A stretch of DNA of 64,000 nt from Chitinophaga agrisoli. Its GTDB lineage: Bacteria > Bacteroidota > Bacteroidia > Chitinophagales > Chitinophagaceae. The position numbers and the translations under genes were made by a program. How positions within the stretch are numbered: position 1 is the first letter of the stretch; every line of letters starts with the position of its first letter. The notes beneath the pieces were generated by a model that had not been told where the DNA came from, did not search any database, and saw only the letters and a program-made list of their open reading frames with translations. The stretch is from contig NZ_VUOC01000002.1 of assembly GCF_008386695.1 (NCBI RefSeq), positions 1,790,481-1,854,480 of the forward strand, given 5' to 3'. Shown in pieces: positions 8,812 through 16,986 of this stretch.

Positions 8812-9639
8812 ATGAACTTCCATATCTATCGTCCTGCAGACAGCTTACATCCTTATGTAAAGCATTATTACTACTGGCACGATGATACAACAGGGGTGAT
8901 CACATTACCACAAAGCCTGTTATCATTAGGTGATCAGTACATGGTTTTCCTCCAGGAAGGAGAAGTAACCTGCCAGCCTTGCCATCATACCGCCTTTACA
9001 TTACCTAAAACAACTGTGATAGGGCATTTTACATGCTCCAGCCAGCTGAAGGTGAAGGGGCCGGTAAAGGTGATAATCGTACAGTTGAATGCCTATGGCA
9101 GCCACCGCATGCTGGGCATTGACATGCACGCTATCAGCAATTACTACCGCGACCTGAGCAAGCTGCCCGGTCATAACTGGCAGCAATTAGCCAACCAACT
9201 GGCCAGCGCAGACGCCGGACAGGTATCTGCCCTGCTGGATGAGGCCCTGCAAAGCGCCATGCAGCAACAGGCTTATGCCCGCCACGAGGTAGAAAACGTA
9301 GCCGATTATTTGGAGCAGCAGAACGGGCATGTAAACATGTCGCAGCTGGCTGCCCGCTTCCAGTTATCCAAACCTACCCTGGAAAGGATGTTTATGGAAG
9401 TGGTAGGATTACCGCCCAGGCTGTATGCACAGATGCTGCGCTTCAAGAAATCTATGCGCCTGATGCAGCAGATGAGCATGCCGCAATGGCAACCCGCGAT
9501 GGACAATGCACAGTATTATAACGATGCCGTGCTGCGCCAGGATTATGTATACTTTAATGGTCAAACGCCCTCTTTCTTCTCGCCCGCAGGCGCTGCCATA
9601 GCGCAGATGCCGGCACAGACGGGAATAGCGGTAGCGTGA
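8812..9639 (+). CDS. AraC-family transcriptional regulator
   Basis: A DNA-binding regulator with an N-terminal sensing domain (about 1-140) of the type found in Bacteroidota AraC proteins, beginning with the characteristic PADSLHPYVKHYYYW segment, and a C-terminal double helix-turn-helix. The first HTH is at about 165-190 (MSQLAARFQLSKPTLERMF) with VGLPPRLYAQMLRFKKSM following. The second HTH is less canonical but keeps DNAQYYNDAVLRQDY, where most members have a similar 'GYYDQSHFIRDF' pattern, and the final FNGQTPSFF. The ligand is unknown. It is followed by a strong terminator and preceded by a palindrome that may be its own operator. Targets cannot be assigned; the adjacent genes are housekeeping. 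Confidence 0.87.
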   Translation: MNFHIYRPADSLHPYVKHYYYWHDDTTGVITLPQSLLSLGDQYMVFLQEGEVTCQPCHHTAFTLPKTTVIGHFTCSSQLKVKGPVKVIIVQLNAYGSHRMLGIDMHAISNYYRDLSKLPGHNWQQLANQLASADAGQVSALLDEALQSAMQQQAYARHEVENVADYLEQQNGHVNMSQLAARFQLSKPTLERMFMEVVGLPPRLYAQMLRFKKSMRLMQQMSMPQWQPAMDNAQYYNDAVLRQDYVYFNGQTPSFFSPAGAAIAQMPAQTGIAVA

Positions 9640-9659
9640 TCCATAAAAAATAAAAAAGT

Positions 9660-9724
9660 GTGAAAGGTAAAACCCGAATGGTTACCACGCGGTAGCTATT
9701 CCCGTTTTACCTTTTTCTTTTTAG
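9660..9724 (+). terminator. Intrinsic terminator after the AraC gene
   Basis: A long hairpin whose outer stem pairs AAAGGTAAAAC with GTTTTACCTTT and whose inner part pairs GAATGGTTACC with GGTAGCTATTC at 9 of 11 positions around a four-base loop. It is followed by a T-rich run (9711-9724). It is oriented to stop transcription of the AraC gene and insulate the cupin gene. Confidence 0.8.
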
Positions 9725-9795
9725 TTTTTCTTATTACTTTGACAAAACACCGGAACAATGAAAATCATGCAGACCTATAATCCATATCAATAACC

Positions 9796-10311
9796 ATGAT
9801 CACTACTGAAAAAACCGCTGCCTGGTGGCGCGAGCACCTGCAACTGCAGCCGCATATTGAAGGCGGCGCCTTCCGGGAAACCTACCGTTCCTCCTGGGTC
9901 TTACATAAATCCACCTTACCGCCCGGTATGAAGGGTAACCGGAATGCTGCTACCTGTATTTATTTCCTGCTGGAAAAAGGCGGTTTCTCTGCTTTACACC
10001 GCATTGCTGCAGATGAGATCTGGCATTTCTACGACGGCGTAACCTTAAGCATCTACGAAATTGATCCACAGGGCGGGCTCACTGTTCATAAACTGGGACG
10101 TAATGTGCATCAGGGAGAGCAGCTGCAGCTGGTGATCCCGGCCGGCAGCTGGTTTGGCGCCCGGGTTGATGAGGAGGATGGGTTTTCGCTTGTTGGCTGT
10201 ACTGTGGCGCCGGGTTTTGATTTTGAGGATTTTGAGCTGGCGCAGCGCCGGCAATTGCAGGCCAGATATCCGCAGCATAAGGAGCTAATCCAGTCTTTGA
10301 CAACGGATTAA
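9796..10311 (+). CDS. Cupin-fold protein of the DUF985 (Cupin_5) family
   Basis: A 171-residue single-domain beta-barrel protein, similar in length and motif to the yeast YML079w-type cupins. Visible marks are the N-terminal PHIEGGAFRETYRS segment, TCIYFLLEKGGFSALHRI in the first barrel strands, and IWHFYDGVTLSIYEI followed by LVIPAGSWFGARV in the second. His and Glu residues near HRIAADEIWHFY could bind a metal or small ligand. The catalytic activity of this family is not settled, so none is claimed. Monocistronic between two terminators or gaps; no helpful neighbour. Confidence 0.88.
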   Translation: MITTEKTAAWWREHLQLQPHIEGGAFRETYRSSWVLHKSTLPPGMKGNRNAATCIYFLLEKGGFSALHRIAADEIWHFYDGVTLSIYEIDPQGGLTVHKLGRNVHQGEQLQLVIPAGSWFGARVDEEDGFSLVGCTVAPGFDFEDFELAQRRQLQARYPQHKELIQSLTTD

Positions 10312-10486
10312 GGGCGCATATTATGCATTGCCTGTGCCGGACTGGCGATAGTGGCCGTTGAATGCATTACATACAATACCAGGTCTGGATGCAGGTTTAT
10401 CCGGACTGATCATATCAATTTTAACCGCTGTAACGGCGTATGCCGCGTCCGTAGCAGCAAAACGTAATTTTCCTTAGCTTACATCT

Positions 10487-11098
10487 ATGAAAAGATTCCT
10501 CACCCTATTGGCCTTTGCTTTACTGATCCTGGTCGTATTCTGGCTGGGTAAACAGTTTGGCAGCAGAACGGTTAACCAGCAGGTGCTTAGCAACAGCCTT
10601 ATCGTGCGTGAAATTGCCGAATTGTCCAGCCTGGAAGTACAGGGCAATGCCAGTATTAAAAGTAGCAATCTGGCGGGCGATGGCAGCTGGTACGACAACC
10701 TGAAAAAGGTGTTCCAGGAAAATACTGTCTGGGTGTCTATCCCTTATCTGGCCAAATATGGCGTGGATGTGAATGAAAAGAACTTTAAGGTGTCCGTAAC
10801 GGACAAAAAAATAACGGTGACCCTGCCGGCCCCTAAACTGCTTAGTTATGAGCTGAAGGTGGATAAGATGGAAACCTCCAACCGCAAGGGCTGGTTCCTG
10901 TTCCAGGACGATGAGACCTATACCGATGTTCAGAAAAAACTCTACCAGACCTCCCGTACCCAGCTGGAAACAAACAATCTTTACCTCCAGCAGTCTAAGG
11001 ATAAGATCAAAAAGATCATCACCCAATATTACGATCCCTTTCTAAAGGACCATACGCTGGAAGTGGTATTTGAAGGCGGCGGGAACCAGTTGAATTGA
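10487..11098 (+). CDS. DUF4230 family membrane-anchored protein
   Basis: A 203-residue protein with one N-terminal membrane segment (about residues 4-21, FLTLLAFALLILVVFWLG) and a globular remainder, which I place in DUF4230 from the pattern of SLIVREIAELSSLEVQGNA, the WVSIPYLAKYGVD region and VTLPAPKLLSYELKVD. The C-terminal third is rich in charged helix (LYLQQSKDKIKKIITQYYDPFL). Function unknown in the family. The membrane anchor may instead be an uncleaved signal, and the domain would lie on the periplasmic side. It converges on the gene at 11216, with a large inverted repeat between. Confidence 0.8.
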   Translation: MKRFLTLLAFALLILVVFWLGKQFGSRTVNQQVLSNSLIVREIAELSSLEVQGNASIKSSNLAGDGSWYDNLKKVFQENTVWVSIPYLAKYGVDVNEKNFKVSVTDKKITVTLPAPKLLSYELKVDKMETSNRKGWFLFQDDETYTDVQKKLYQTSRTQLETNNLYLQQSKDKIKKIITQYYDPFLKDHTLEVVFEGGGNQLN

Positions 11099-11105
11099 TG
11101 TGCTA

Positions 11106-11204
11106 ATGTGCTGATATGCTAATGTGTTAATGTGGAAATTTGCACGCTGTGACGTTATTTTATGTACGGCCTACTTTTATTAGCACATTGGCATATCAGC
11201 ACAT
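11106..11204. repeat. Intergenic inverted repeat of the AATGTGC..ATATGC family
   Basis: Arms at 11106-11130 and 11180-11204 match at 23 of 25 positions. The left arm also contains tandem copies of the TGCTAATGTG unit (from 11101). The element fills the space between two convergent genes and could form a bidirectional hairpin terminator, though it lacks strong T-runs. A related but distinct copy is present at 43973-44033. Confidence 0.7.
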
Positions 11205-11215
11205 CTGCACATTAA

Positions 11216-11935
11216 CTAGGCTGCGTTCGTTGCGATATACTTCACCAGGCAACGTTTGGCGATGGGCAGCAATGTTTCATCCAACGGCACTACCAGGCGG
11301 GTATGCACATGGTACACGGCCGGGTTGGGCATTTTTCTGCGCTGACGGATCAGGATCGTTTTAATGTGCTCGCAGGAGTGCACCAGGTCTTTTTGATAGG
11401 CCTCAATGTACTGCGTGTGAATGCCCCGGTATTTCTCGTCGTGCCGCTCAAAAATGGTAAGCCGGTACTCGTATACCAGCGTATCCCGGCGGCGGCCGTC
11501 TGACAGGAACAGGTAGCCTTCCTGCGTATCCAGGGGGATAAGGCCTACGGGCGCAATATCCATGCTGTCCTCTACCTGCTCATAGATCTCCGTGCCTTCT
11601 TTGATCGTGTGGTTCAGCTTTTTCATGGCATAGTGGATAATGTGCTCCAGCTCCTGCATGAGCTCGTCGTCTGCGATCATTTGCTCGTAGAGCAATTGCA
11701 GCCTTTCCATGTTGATGGCGGTGAGGCGTTTGGGAAAATGCTGCTGGATAAATTGTTTGTTTTCCCGGAAAGCCACCAGGTTGTTGTAGTGGAAGATCAC
11801 ATCCGCCAGTTGCGGGTAAAGCTTATGCTCATTGAAGTACAGGTTGATCTCCTGCAGGTAGGCGAGTAAAGTGTACTTTTTCTGCTCAAAATCAATGTAG
11901 CCGTCTGCGAACCATGTTTCACTCAATACACCCAT
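11216..11935 (-). CDS. Unrecognised 239-residue cytosolic protein
   Basis: Not assigned to a known family. It begins MGVLSETWFADGYIDFEQKKY and is rich in aromatic and charged residues, with a mostly helical first half (YTLLAYLQEINLYFNEHKLYPQL, then IIADDELMQELEHIIHYAMKKL) and a more beta-like second half (VGLIPLDTQEGYLFLSDGRRRDTLVYEYRL, followed by HTRLVVPLDETLLPIAKR). No signal peptide or membrane segment. The coherent amphipathic patterning, ATG start, normal codon use and length argue that it is a real gene. It is transcribed alone, convergent with the DUF4230 gene. The alternation of helix then sheet suggests two domains, which is inference. Confidence 0.7.
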   Translation of the reverse strand: MGVLSETWFADGYIDFEQKKYTLLAYLQEINLYFNEHKLYPQLADVIFHYNNLVAFRENKQFIQQHFPKRLTAINMERLQLLYEQMIADDELMQELEHIIHYAMKKLNHTIKEGTEIYEQVEDSMDIAPVGLIPLDTQEGYLFLSDGRRRDTLVYEYRLTIFERHDEKYRGIHTQYIEAYQKDLVHSCEHIKTILIRQRRKMPNPAVYHVHTRLVVPLDETLLPIAKRCLVKYIATNAA

Positions 11936-12065
11936 AACAATAAAATTTAATGGATTATATCTTAAATTTACAAAAAAAAGAGCAGAAAAACTGCCTCATA
12001 TTTGGAATTCATACCATCTTAATGAATAATTAAAAAACACTGAAACCCTTACCTGTGCAGCATTA

Positions 12066-12086
12066 GAGGTACTTCCACAGTACCTC
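12066..12086 (+). promoter_or_regulatory. Hairpin in the RRM gene's upstream region
   Basis: A perfect 8-base stem (GAGGTACT / AGTACCTC) with a five-base loop about 100 bases before the RRM gene start. In the absence of a T-run it is not a terminator. It may belong to the 5' leader of the RNA-binding protein mRNA or serve as a regulator site. Direct evidence is the stem only. Confidence 0.4.
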
Positions 12087-12184
12087 CGGGGCTTGTTTTA
12101 AGAAATAGTTGACAAGGTGGCGTGTTTTATCAAAGTAATTTCTTTATCTTCAGTATTATTTTTCATTTTTTTAATCTTTTAGTC

Positions 12185-12508
12185 ATGAACATTTACGTAG
12201 CCAACCTGCATTATAGGTTGAACGATGAGGACCTTCACCAGATATTCAGCGAATTTGGGGAAGTGACCTCCGCTAAAATCATTAAGGACCACGAAACTGG
12301 CCGTTCCCGCGGTTTTGGATTTGTGGAGATGCCTAACCAGGAAGAAGGAAGTAAGGCTATGAATAGTTTGAATGGCACTGAGATTGAAGGCAAACAATTA
12401 ATGGTAAACGAAGCTAGACCTAAACAACCGAATAATAACTTCAGAAGTGGTGGCGGAAACCGTGGTGGCGGTGGATATGGCGGCGGCGGACGCGATCGTC
12501 GCTATTAA
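12185..12508 (+). CDS. RRM RNA-binding protein with glycine-rich tail
   Basis: A 107-residue single RNA-recognition-motif protein of the cyanobacterial/Bacteroidota Rbp type, expected to bind single-stranded RNA in the cytosol, often cold-responsive in relatives. RNP2 is MNIYVANL at the N-terminus and RNP1 is SRGFGFVEM; aromatic residues Y4, F48 and F50 provide the stacking surface. The tail after residue 80 is a GGG/RGG-like, glycine-rich stretch ending GGGRDRRY. The start at 12185 is chosen because it begins exactly at RNP2; an in-frame upstream extension from 12122 would add a Phe/Ile-rich, non-conserved piece. Followed by a strong terminator. Confidence 0.9.
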   Translation: MNIYVANLHYRLNDEDLHQIFSEFGEVTSAKIIKDHETGRSRGFGFVEMPNQEEGSKAMNSLNGTEIEGKQLMVNEARPKQPNNNFRSGGGNRGGGGYGGGGRDRRY

Positions 12509-12564
12509 TTTTACTGGTTATTTATTCTATTGCGCCAGGTTTTTCAAGGCCAAAGAAACTAATT

Positions 12565-12605
12565 AAAGAGCCGTCCTGTAATGTTACAGGGCGGCTCTTT
12601 GTTTT
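12565..12605 (+). terminator. Strong intrinsic terminator after the RRM gene
   Basis: A 17-base stem, AAAGAGCCGTCCTGTAA pairing with TTACAGGGCGGCTCTTT (one G-U-type mismatch), two-base turn, followed by GTTTTG. Being flanked by A-rich sequence on the left, it could act in both directions. Confidence 0.88.
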
Positions 12606-13211
12606 GTGCCTCCGGGTACCTGTCTTTACCCGGGCCACCGGCAATGATATATTTGAAGTACCATTGTTCAGAAAGAATGGCGCCGCCTGCATTTTTGAAA
12701 CCCCACCCTTTTGCTGTTGACGATACCGTTGTATTGGCAGGTAACAACAGGTTAGATTCACAAAAGAGCGCATTACCCGTAAAAGCGGCGCCATGTAGTT
12801 TAAGATATGTTTGCAGAAGGCAGCTAACCGGTTACGTTGCCGCCCCGGCATCCCTCCCTCCGCGTATGCTTTAGGCACAGGCACGGAGGGTGGACACCGT
12901 AATATTCAGAGGATATGGAACACATAATAAAGAGCTATGCCCGGCTTACAGATACCTGCAGGCTGGCCGTTCTCCGCTAACTGTAATGAGAGGAAACTTT
13001 TGGGCGCGAAGGCTGTAAAAAGACCTCTTGTGATGATCAGTAACAAATGGATACGGTAACACATAGTTTTTCATAACACCATAGGGCCTGTTGCAAGGTC
13101 TGAAGGGTTATTTATTTAACAATATTACGCCGGTTTATCATGCAAACCGCCACTTATAATAGTGGTTATCAATGCTTAGCACTTATATGCTGCTACTCAT
13201 AATAGTGACCG
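12606..13211. other. Intergenic stretch of about 600 bases, no convincing gene
   Basis: No frame here has the length or pattern of a gene. On the minus strand an open stretch at 12559-12831 reads GNALFCESNLLLPAN and SEQWYFKYIIAGGPGK, which has protein-like character. It starts after a stop codon without a start, overlaps the terminator at its end, and could be the remnant of a decayed gene. Around 12848-12892 a G/C-rich segment can pair (CCCTCCCTCCG with CGGAGGGTGG), and 12990-13030 contains GAGG...CCTC pairing. These could belong to a structured RNA, but no known RNA class was recognised. Confidence 0.4.
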
Positions 13212-13841
13212 TTACAGGTTATTCATACAGATCCGCGATACCAGCTCTGACTTGGAAGAAACATTCAGTTTCTGATAGATCTTCTTCAGGTGGTGATTGA
13301 TCGTGAATACGGATAAATGCAGACGGTCTGCCATTACTTTATAGGAATACCCCTCTTTCAGGAGCGACAGCAATTCATACTCTCTTTCTGTTAATTTATA
13401 CCTTACCGGCTGTAATGGGTCCTGGTTGATGTGGCTGATAAGCTGGCAGGCCGCTCTTGGCGACAATGCGCAGCCGTAGGTGGCGGCATCCAGTATGCCC
13501 TGATAAATATCGGCCAGCCGCCCTGTTTTTACCAGGTAGCCGTGGGCTCCTTCTTTTACGCAGCGTACTACATATTGTTTTTCATCGTGGGCGGTAAGCA
13601 TGATGATCTTTGCTTCGGGAAACGCTTCGCGCAGCTGGTAAATGCCCTCAATGCCAGACATACCCGGCAGCATTACATCCAGCAGCACGACCTGTGCTTC
13701 CATGTCCTGGGGAGACAAAGCAGCAAATTCCTCCATAGATTTACAGGCAAATACTACCCGGCAATCCGGCAGGTCCTCCAGGTATTCCTTGTAGCTGTTA
13801 AGCTGGAAATAGTTGTCCTCGATGATTCCAACGTTAATCAT
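13212..13841 (-). CDS. NarL/LuxR-type response regulator (orphan)
   Basis: A two-component response regulator: receiver domain about 1-120 with acidic pocket E8/D9, phospho-acceptor Asp55 in VVLLDVMLPG, Thr83 (MLTAHD) and Lys105 (YLVKTG), and a LuxR-type HTH at about 147-205 (LTEREYELLSLLKEGYSYKVM, then HLSVFTINHHLKKIYQKLNV). All residues needed for phosphorylation are present, so it should be switchable. No histidine kinase is adjacent; the gene is alone, with a gap of about 280 bases before the E2 gene and 700 bases after it. In Bacteroidota such regulators often work with unlinked 7TM or TPR-containing kinases, so the signal cannot be predicted. Confidence 0.9.
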   Translation of the reverse strand: MINVGIIEDNYFQLNSYKEYLEDLPDCRVVFACKSMEEFAALSPQDMEAQVVLLDVMLPGMSGIEGIYQLREAFPEAKIIMLTAHDEKQYVVRCVKEGAHGYLVKTGRLADIYQGILDAATYGCALSPRAACQLISHINQDPLQPVRYKLTEREYELLSLLKEGYSYKVMADRLHLSVFTINHHLKKIYQKLNVSSKSELVSRICMNNL

Positions 13842-14063
13842 ATGATAGATGAGTAGGATATGTATTGCGGCTAAATTTCATAGGTTGACTCTCTTTCCTT
13901 TCAAATATATCATCCCGTGATATATGCGCTCTTGTACTACGTAAATTACTGTCATTTACCCGCTAAATGGTTAACGCGATGTTAATGGGCGCAGAACATT
14001 TGTGTTAGGCGTACGCTGCCCAATAGTAGGGGTGAAAAAGTGGATGGGTGGTGGCGCGGAGAC

Positions 14064-14096
14064 AAAAAAAGGGTGTATCAACCTGTGATACACCCT
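14064..14096 (-). terminator. Intrinsic terminator downstream of the E2 gene
   Basis: A perfect 11-base stem, AGGGTGTATCA with TGATACACCCT, and on the minus strand a following run of seven T (AAAAAAA on the plus strand at 14064-14070). It is correctly oriented to end the cinA-E2 transcript. Confidence 0.85.
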
Positions 14097-14122
14097 CCTG
14101 CCTGCAAAGCCGGCATTATTTA

Positions 14123-15511
14123 TTAATATTCTTTTTCCGGATCAAAGCTTTCCAGCTCCTGGGCTACAGCGCTCAGGAAGGTGGAGCCCAGCGCGCCATC
14201 TACAATACGGTGATCGTAGGAGAGCGACAAGTACATCATATGGCGGATAGCGATGGAATCGCCATGTTCTGTTTCTATAACAACCGGGCGTTTTTTAATG
14301 GCGCCTACCGCCAGGATCGCTACCTGGGGCTGGTTGATGATAGGCGTGCCCATTAAGCTGCCAAAAGTGCCTACGTTGGTGAGCGTAAAGGTACCGTTCT
14401 GGGTATCATCCGGTTTCAGGCGGTTCTGGCGGGCCGCATTGGCCAGGTGGTTCACCTGCCGGGTAAGGCCTACCAGGTTAAGCATATCTGCATTCCGGAT
14501 CACCGGTACGATCAGGTTGCCGGAGGGCAGGGCCGTTGCCATACCTATATTGATATCTTTTTTCAGGATGATCTTGTCGCCTTCCAGGGAGCAGTTTACC
14601 AGCGGGAAGCGTTTGATACATTTTACCAGGGCCTCTATGAACAGGGGGGTAAAAGTGAGCTTCTCCCCTTCCCTGCGCTCAAAATCCTTCTTAACGGTAT
14701 CGCGCCATTTTACCATGTGGGTCACATCTGCTTCCGCAAAGCTGGTCACATGGGGGCTGGTATGTTTGCTGCGTACCATATGGTCTGCGATCAGCTTACG
14801 CATACGGTCCATCTCAATGATCTCGACATTACCGCCAGTGCTGCCATTATAATTAGGCGCAGTGGTGGTAGCGGGCAATTGCGGCTCTACCGGGATGGTA
14901 TGGGTGGCAGTGGGCGCAGTAGTGGCGGCAGGCACTTCCTGTACCGGCGTAACCGGTGTCACCGGCTGTTTGCCTTGTTTACGCGCATCCACATATTGCA
15001 GTATATCTTTTTTGGTTACCCGGCCTTCGTTGCCGCTGCCTGGTATCTTTTCCAGCTCCGCAAAGCTTACGCCTTCCTGCTGGGCAATGGTCAGTACCAG
15101 GGGGGAATAAAAGCGGGGGCTACCCGTAGTGAATTTCGGCTCTATGGGCTGTGCGGTGGCGGCGGGTGCTGCCGTACTGGTATAGTGTACCTCTACCGCA
15201 TCTTCCGTAACGTGGTGTGCTGCAGGGGCGGCCTCCCGGGCGGGAGATACGGACGGTATGTCCGCCGTACCGGCTGTGCTGATACGGGCGATGACCGCCC
15301 CTACTGGTACAACTTCGTTCTCTGCAAAAAGTAATTCGGTAATTTCCCCGTCGGCAATGGAGGGCACCTCACTATCCACTTTGTCCGTAGCAATTTCAAG
15401 CACGGTCTCATCCGCTTTCACGTGATCACCGGGCTTTTTATGCCAGCGTAATATCGTGGCTTCCATAATGCTTTCCCCCATTTTGGGCATTACCAGTTCT
15501 ACAATGGCCAT
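14123..15511 (-). CDS. 2-oxoacid dehydrogenase E2 (dihydrolipoyl acyltransferase)
   Basis: Core acyltransferase of a pyruvate or branched-chain 2-oxoacid dehydrogenase complex, transferring the acyl group from lipoyl-lysine to CoA. Domains in order: lipoyl domain 1-80 with Lys44 in the ATDKVDSE turn; a Pro/Ala/Thr-rich linker; peripheral-subunit-binding domain near 130-170 (SPLVLTIAQQEGVSFAELEKI and GSGNEGRVTKKDIL); a second Pro/Thr linker; and catalytic domain about 225-462 with SYDHRIVDG carrying the catalytic His and Asp. Length 462 is normal. E1 and E3 are not adjacent. It follows cinA by 70 bases on the same strand and ends before a strong terminator. Substrate choice among 2-oxoacids is unresolved. 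Confidence 0.92.
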   Translation of the reverse strand: MAIVELVMPKMGESIMEATILRWHKKPGDHVKADETVLEIATDKVDSEVPSIADGEITELLFAENEVVPVGAVIARISTAGTADIPSVSPAREAAPAAHHVTEDAVEVHYTSTAAPAATAQPIEPKFTTGSPRFYSPLVLTIAQQEGVSFAELEKIPGSGNEGRVTKKDILQYVDARKQGKQPVTPVTPVQEVPAATTAPTATHTIPVEPQLPATTTAPNYNGSTGGNVEIIEMDRMRKLIADHMVRSKHTSPHVTSFAEADVTHMVKWRDTVKKDFERREGEKLTFTPLFIEALVKCIKRFPLVNCSLEGDKIILKKDINIGMATALPSGNLIVPVIRNADMLNLVGLTRQVNHLANAARQNRLKPDDTQNGTFTLTNVGTFGSLMGTPIINQPQVAILAVGAIKKRPVVIETEHGDSIAIRHMMYLSLSYDHRIVDGALGSTFLSAVAQELESFDPEKEY

Positions 15512-15581
15512 AAGATCTATTTTAGTGTTTAGCTGGCAACAAATGTAAGGTTAATGTGTGAATATGCGCATGGCTGCATCC

Positions 15582-16823
15582 TCATAGCAGTTTTCTCAGT
15601 TCATTCATGGCATAGATGGCTGTCATCTGGATATTTCGTTCGCGGTCATACATCAGCCGGAATTTTACGACCGTCATTTTCTCCGCGCTGCCAGCGCCTA
15701 CCCATACGGTGCCCACAGGTTTCTCCGGGCTGCCGCCATCAGGCCCCATAATACCGGATACTGCGATCACATAATCGGTACCCAGCAGCTTGAGGGCGCC
15801 GGTTACCATTTCCCGTACTGTTTCCTCGCTTACCGCCCCATGCGCTTCCAGGGTGGCGGCGCTTACGCCCAGCATTTTCATCTTCATTTCGTTGCTGTAG
15901 GTGACTACGCTGCCGGTATAATAGGCGGAGCTGCCTGCCACCGCGGTGATATTATGCGCAATATAGCCGCCGGTGCAGCTTTCTGCCGTGCCCACGGTTT
16001 TGCCCTTTTCCTTTAACAGGCGGCCCAGCACTTCTCCCATGGGAATGTCTTCGTCATACACGACAATCTCCGCCAGCAAGTCCTTCATTTCATGGAAAAG
16101 CAGGGATAGTTCCGCGGCGGTGGATACCTTATCCTCGCCCAGGGCTGTAAGCCGCAGCTTCAGCAGGCCATAGCTGGGCAGGTAGGCCAGTTTGATATGC
16201 GGGGGCAGCTTAGCCTCGAACTGCAGTAGTTTTTCTGCCACAAAAGACTCGCCCATACCGGAAGTAAGCAAGGTCTGGTGCATCACGGCCTTTGTCTGGA
16301 ACTGCTCCTGCAGGCGGGGGATGACATGATCCTGCATGATGCCTTTCATTTCATGCGGCACGCCCGGCATAGAAACGAATACCTTGCCGTCCTTTTCGAA
16401 CCACATACCCGGGGCCAGTCCCCAGTTGTTTAACAGCACCGTGCAGGAATCAGGTACCAGGGCCTGGTCTATATTCCGCTGCAGGATGGGCAGCCCCCTG
16501 CTTTCGAAAAGCTGCATCAAACGTTGGAGGGTGGGTTCGTGCTGCACCATCTCTCCCCCAAAATACTCCCACAGGGTAGGTTTGGTAATATCATCCGCCG
16601 TGGGGCCTAATCCACCGGTGATGAGTATAATATCAGCAGTGGCGCTTTCAGCGTCCAGCGCATCCAGGATGGCCTCCCGCGTATCCCCTACGGCTACACG
16701 GCGCTGTACCCATATACCCATGCCGTTCAGTTGCTGTGCCATCCAGGCGGAGTTGGTGTCTATGGTCTGTCCTATGAGCAATTCATCCCCAATGGTGATG
16801 ATGCTGGCTGTTATCTTTTCCAC
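15582..16823 (-). CDS. cinA: CinA: NMN deamidase / ADP-ribose pyrophosphatase-type protein
   Basis: Two-domain CinA protein. The N-terminal MoCF-like domain (about 1-170, starting ITIGDELLIGQTIDTNSAWM, with LITGGLGPTADDITKPTL) resembles COG1058 ADP-ribose pyrophosphatases. The C-terminal domain (about 255-413) is the nicotinamide-mononucleotide deamidase, with catalytic Ser in GTAESCTGGYIAHNITAVAG and the SGIMGPDGGSPEKPVGTVW segment. It recycles pyridine nucleotide by-products. The 413-residue length is full. The start codon is GTG at 16823, supported by the family's short lead-in before TIGDE. It probably shares a transcript with the E2 gene 70 bases downstream. Confidence 0.93.
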   Translation of the reverse strand: MEKITASIITIGDELLIGQTIDTNSAWMAQQLNGMGIWVQRRVAVGDTREAILDALDAESATADIILITGGLGPTADDITKPTLWEYFGGEMVQHEPTLQRLMQLFESRGLPILQRNIDQALVPDSCTVLLNNWGLAPGMWFEKDGKVFVSMPGVPHEMKGIMQDHVIPRLQEQFQTKAVMHQTLLTSGMGESFVAEKLLQFEAKLPPHIKLAYLPSYGLLKLRLTALGEDKVSTAAELSLLFHEMKDLLAEIVVYDEDIPMGEVLGRLLKEKGKTVGTAESCTGGYIAHNITAVAGSSAYYTGSVVTYSNEMKMKMLGVSAATLEAHGAVSEETVREMVTGALKLLGTDYVIAVSGIMGPDGGSPEKPVGTVWVGAGSAEKMTVVKFRLMYDRERNIQMTAIYAMNELRKLL

Positions 16824-16986
16824 GCGTAATGGTTTTTAGATACGAAAGGAGCAAAATTAGGGAGTAAAACCTTGTAAAACACAATTATTCAGCGGGAGGG
16901 GGAACCAGGTGGCTGCAAGCTGCCTGGCATGAAAAGGGCCAGCCAGATCACCGGCCAGCCCTGATATCTTTGATCTGTTAGCGGAT

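Noticed and set aside
12522-12884. A 120-codon minus-strand frame over the RRM terminator
   Set aside because: It reads through the terminator hairpin and has a Cys/Arg-rich product without pattern; a different frame of the same strand looks more protein-like but has no start.
14447-15334. A 295-codon plus-strand frame opposite the E2 gene
   Set aside because: It is antisense to the acyltransferase gene, its product is of low complexity in Tyr/Gly/Arg with no domain, and the minus-strand frame has clear domain structure.
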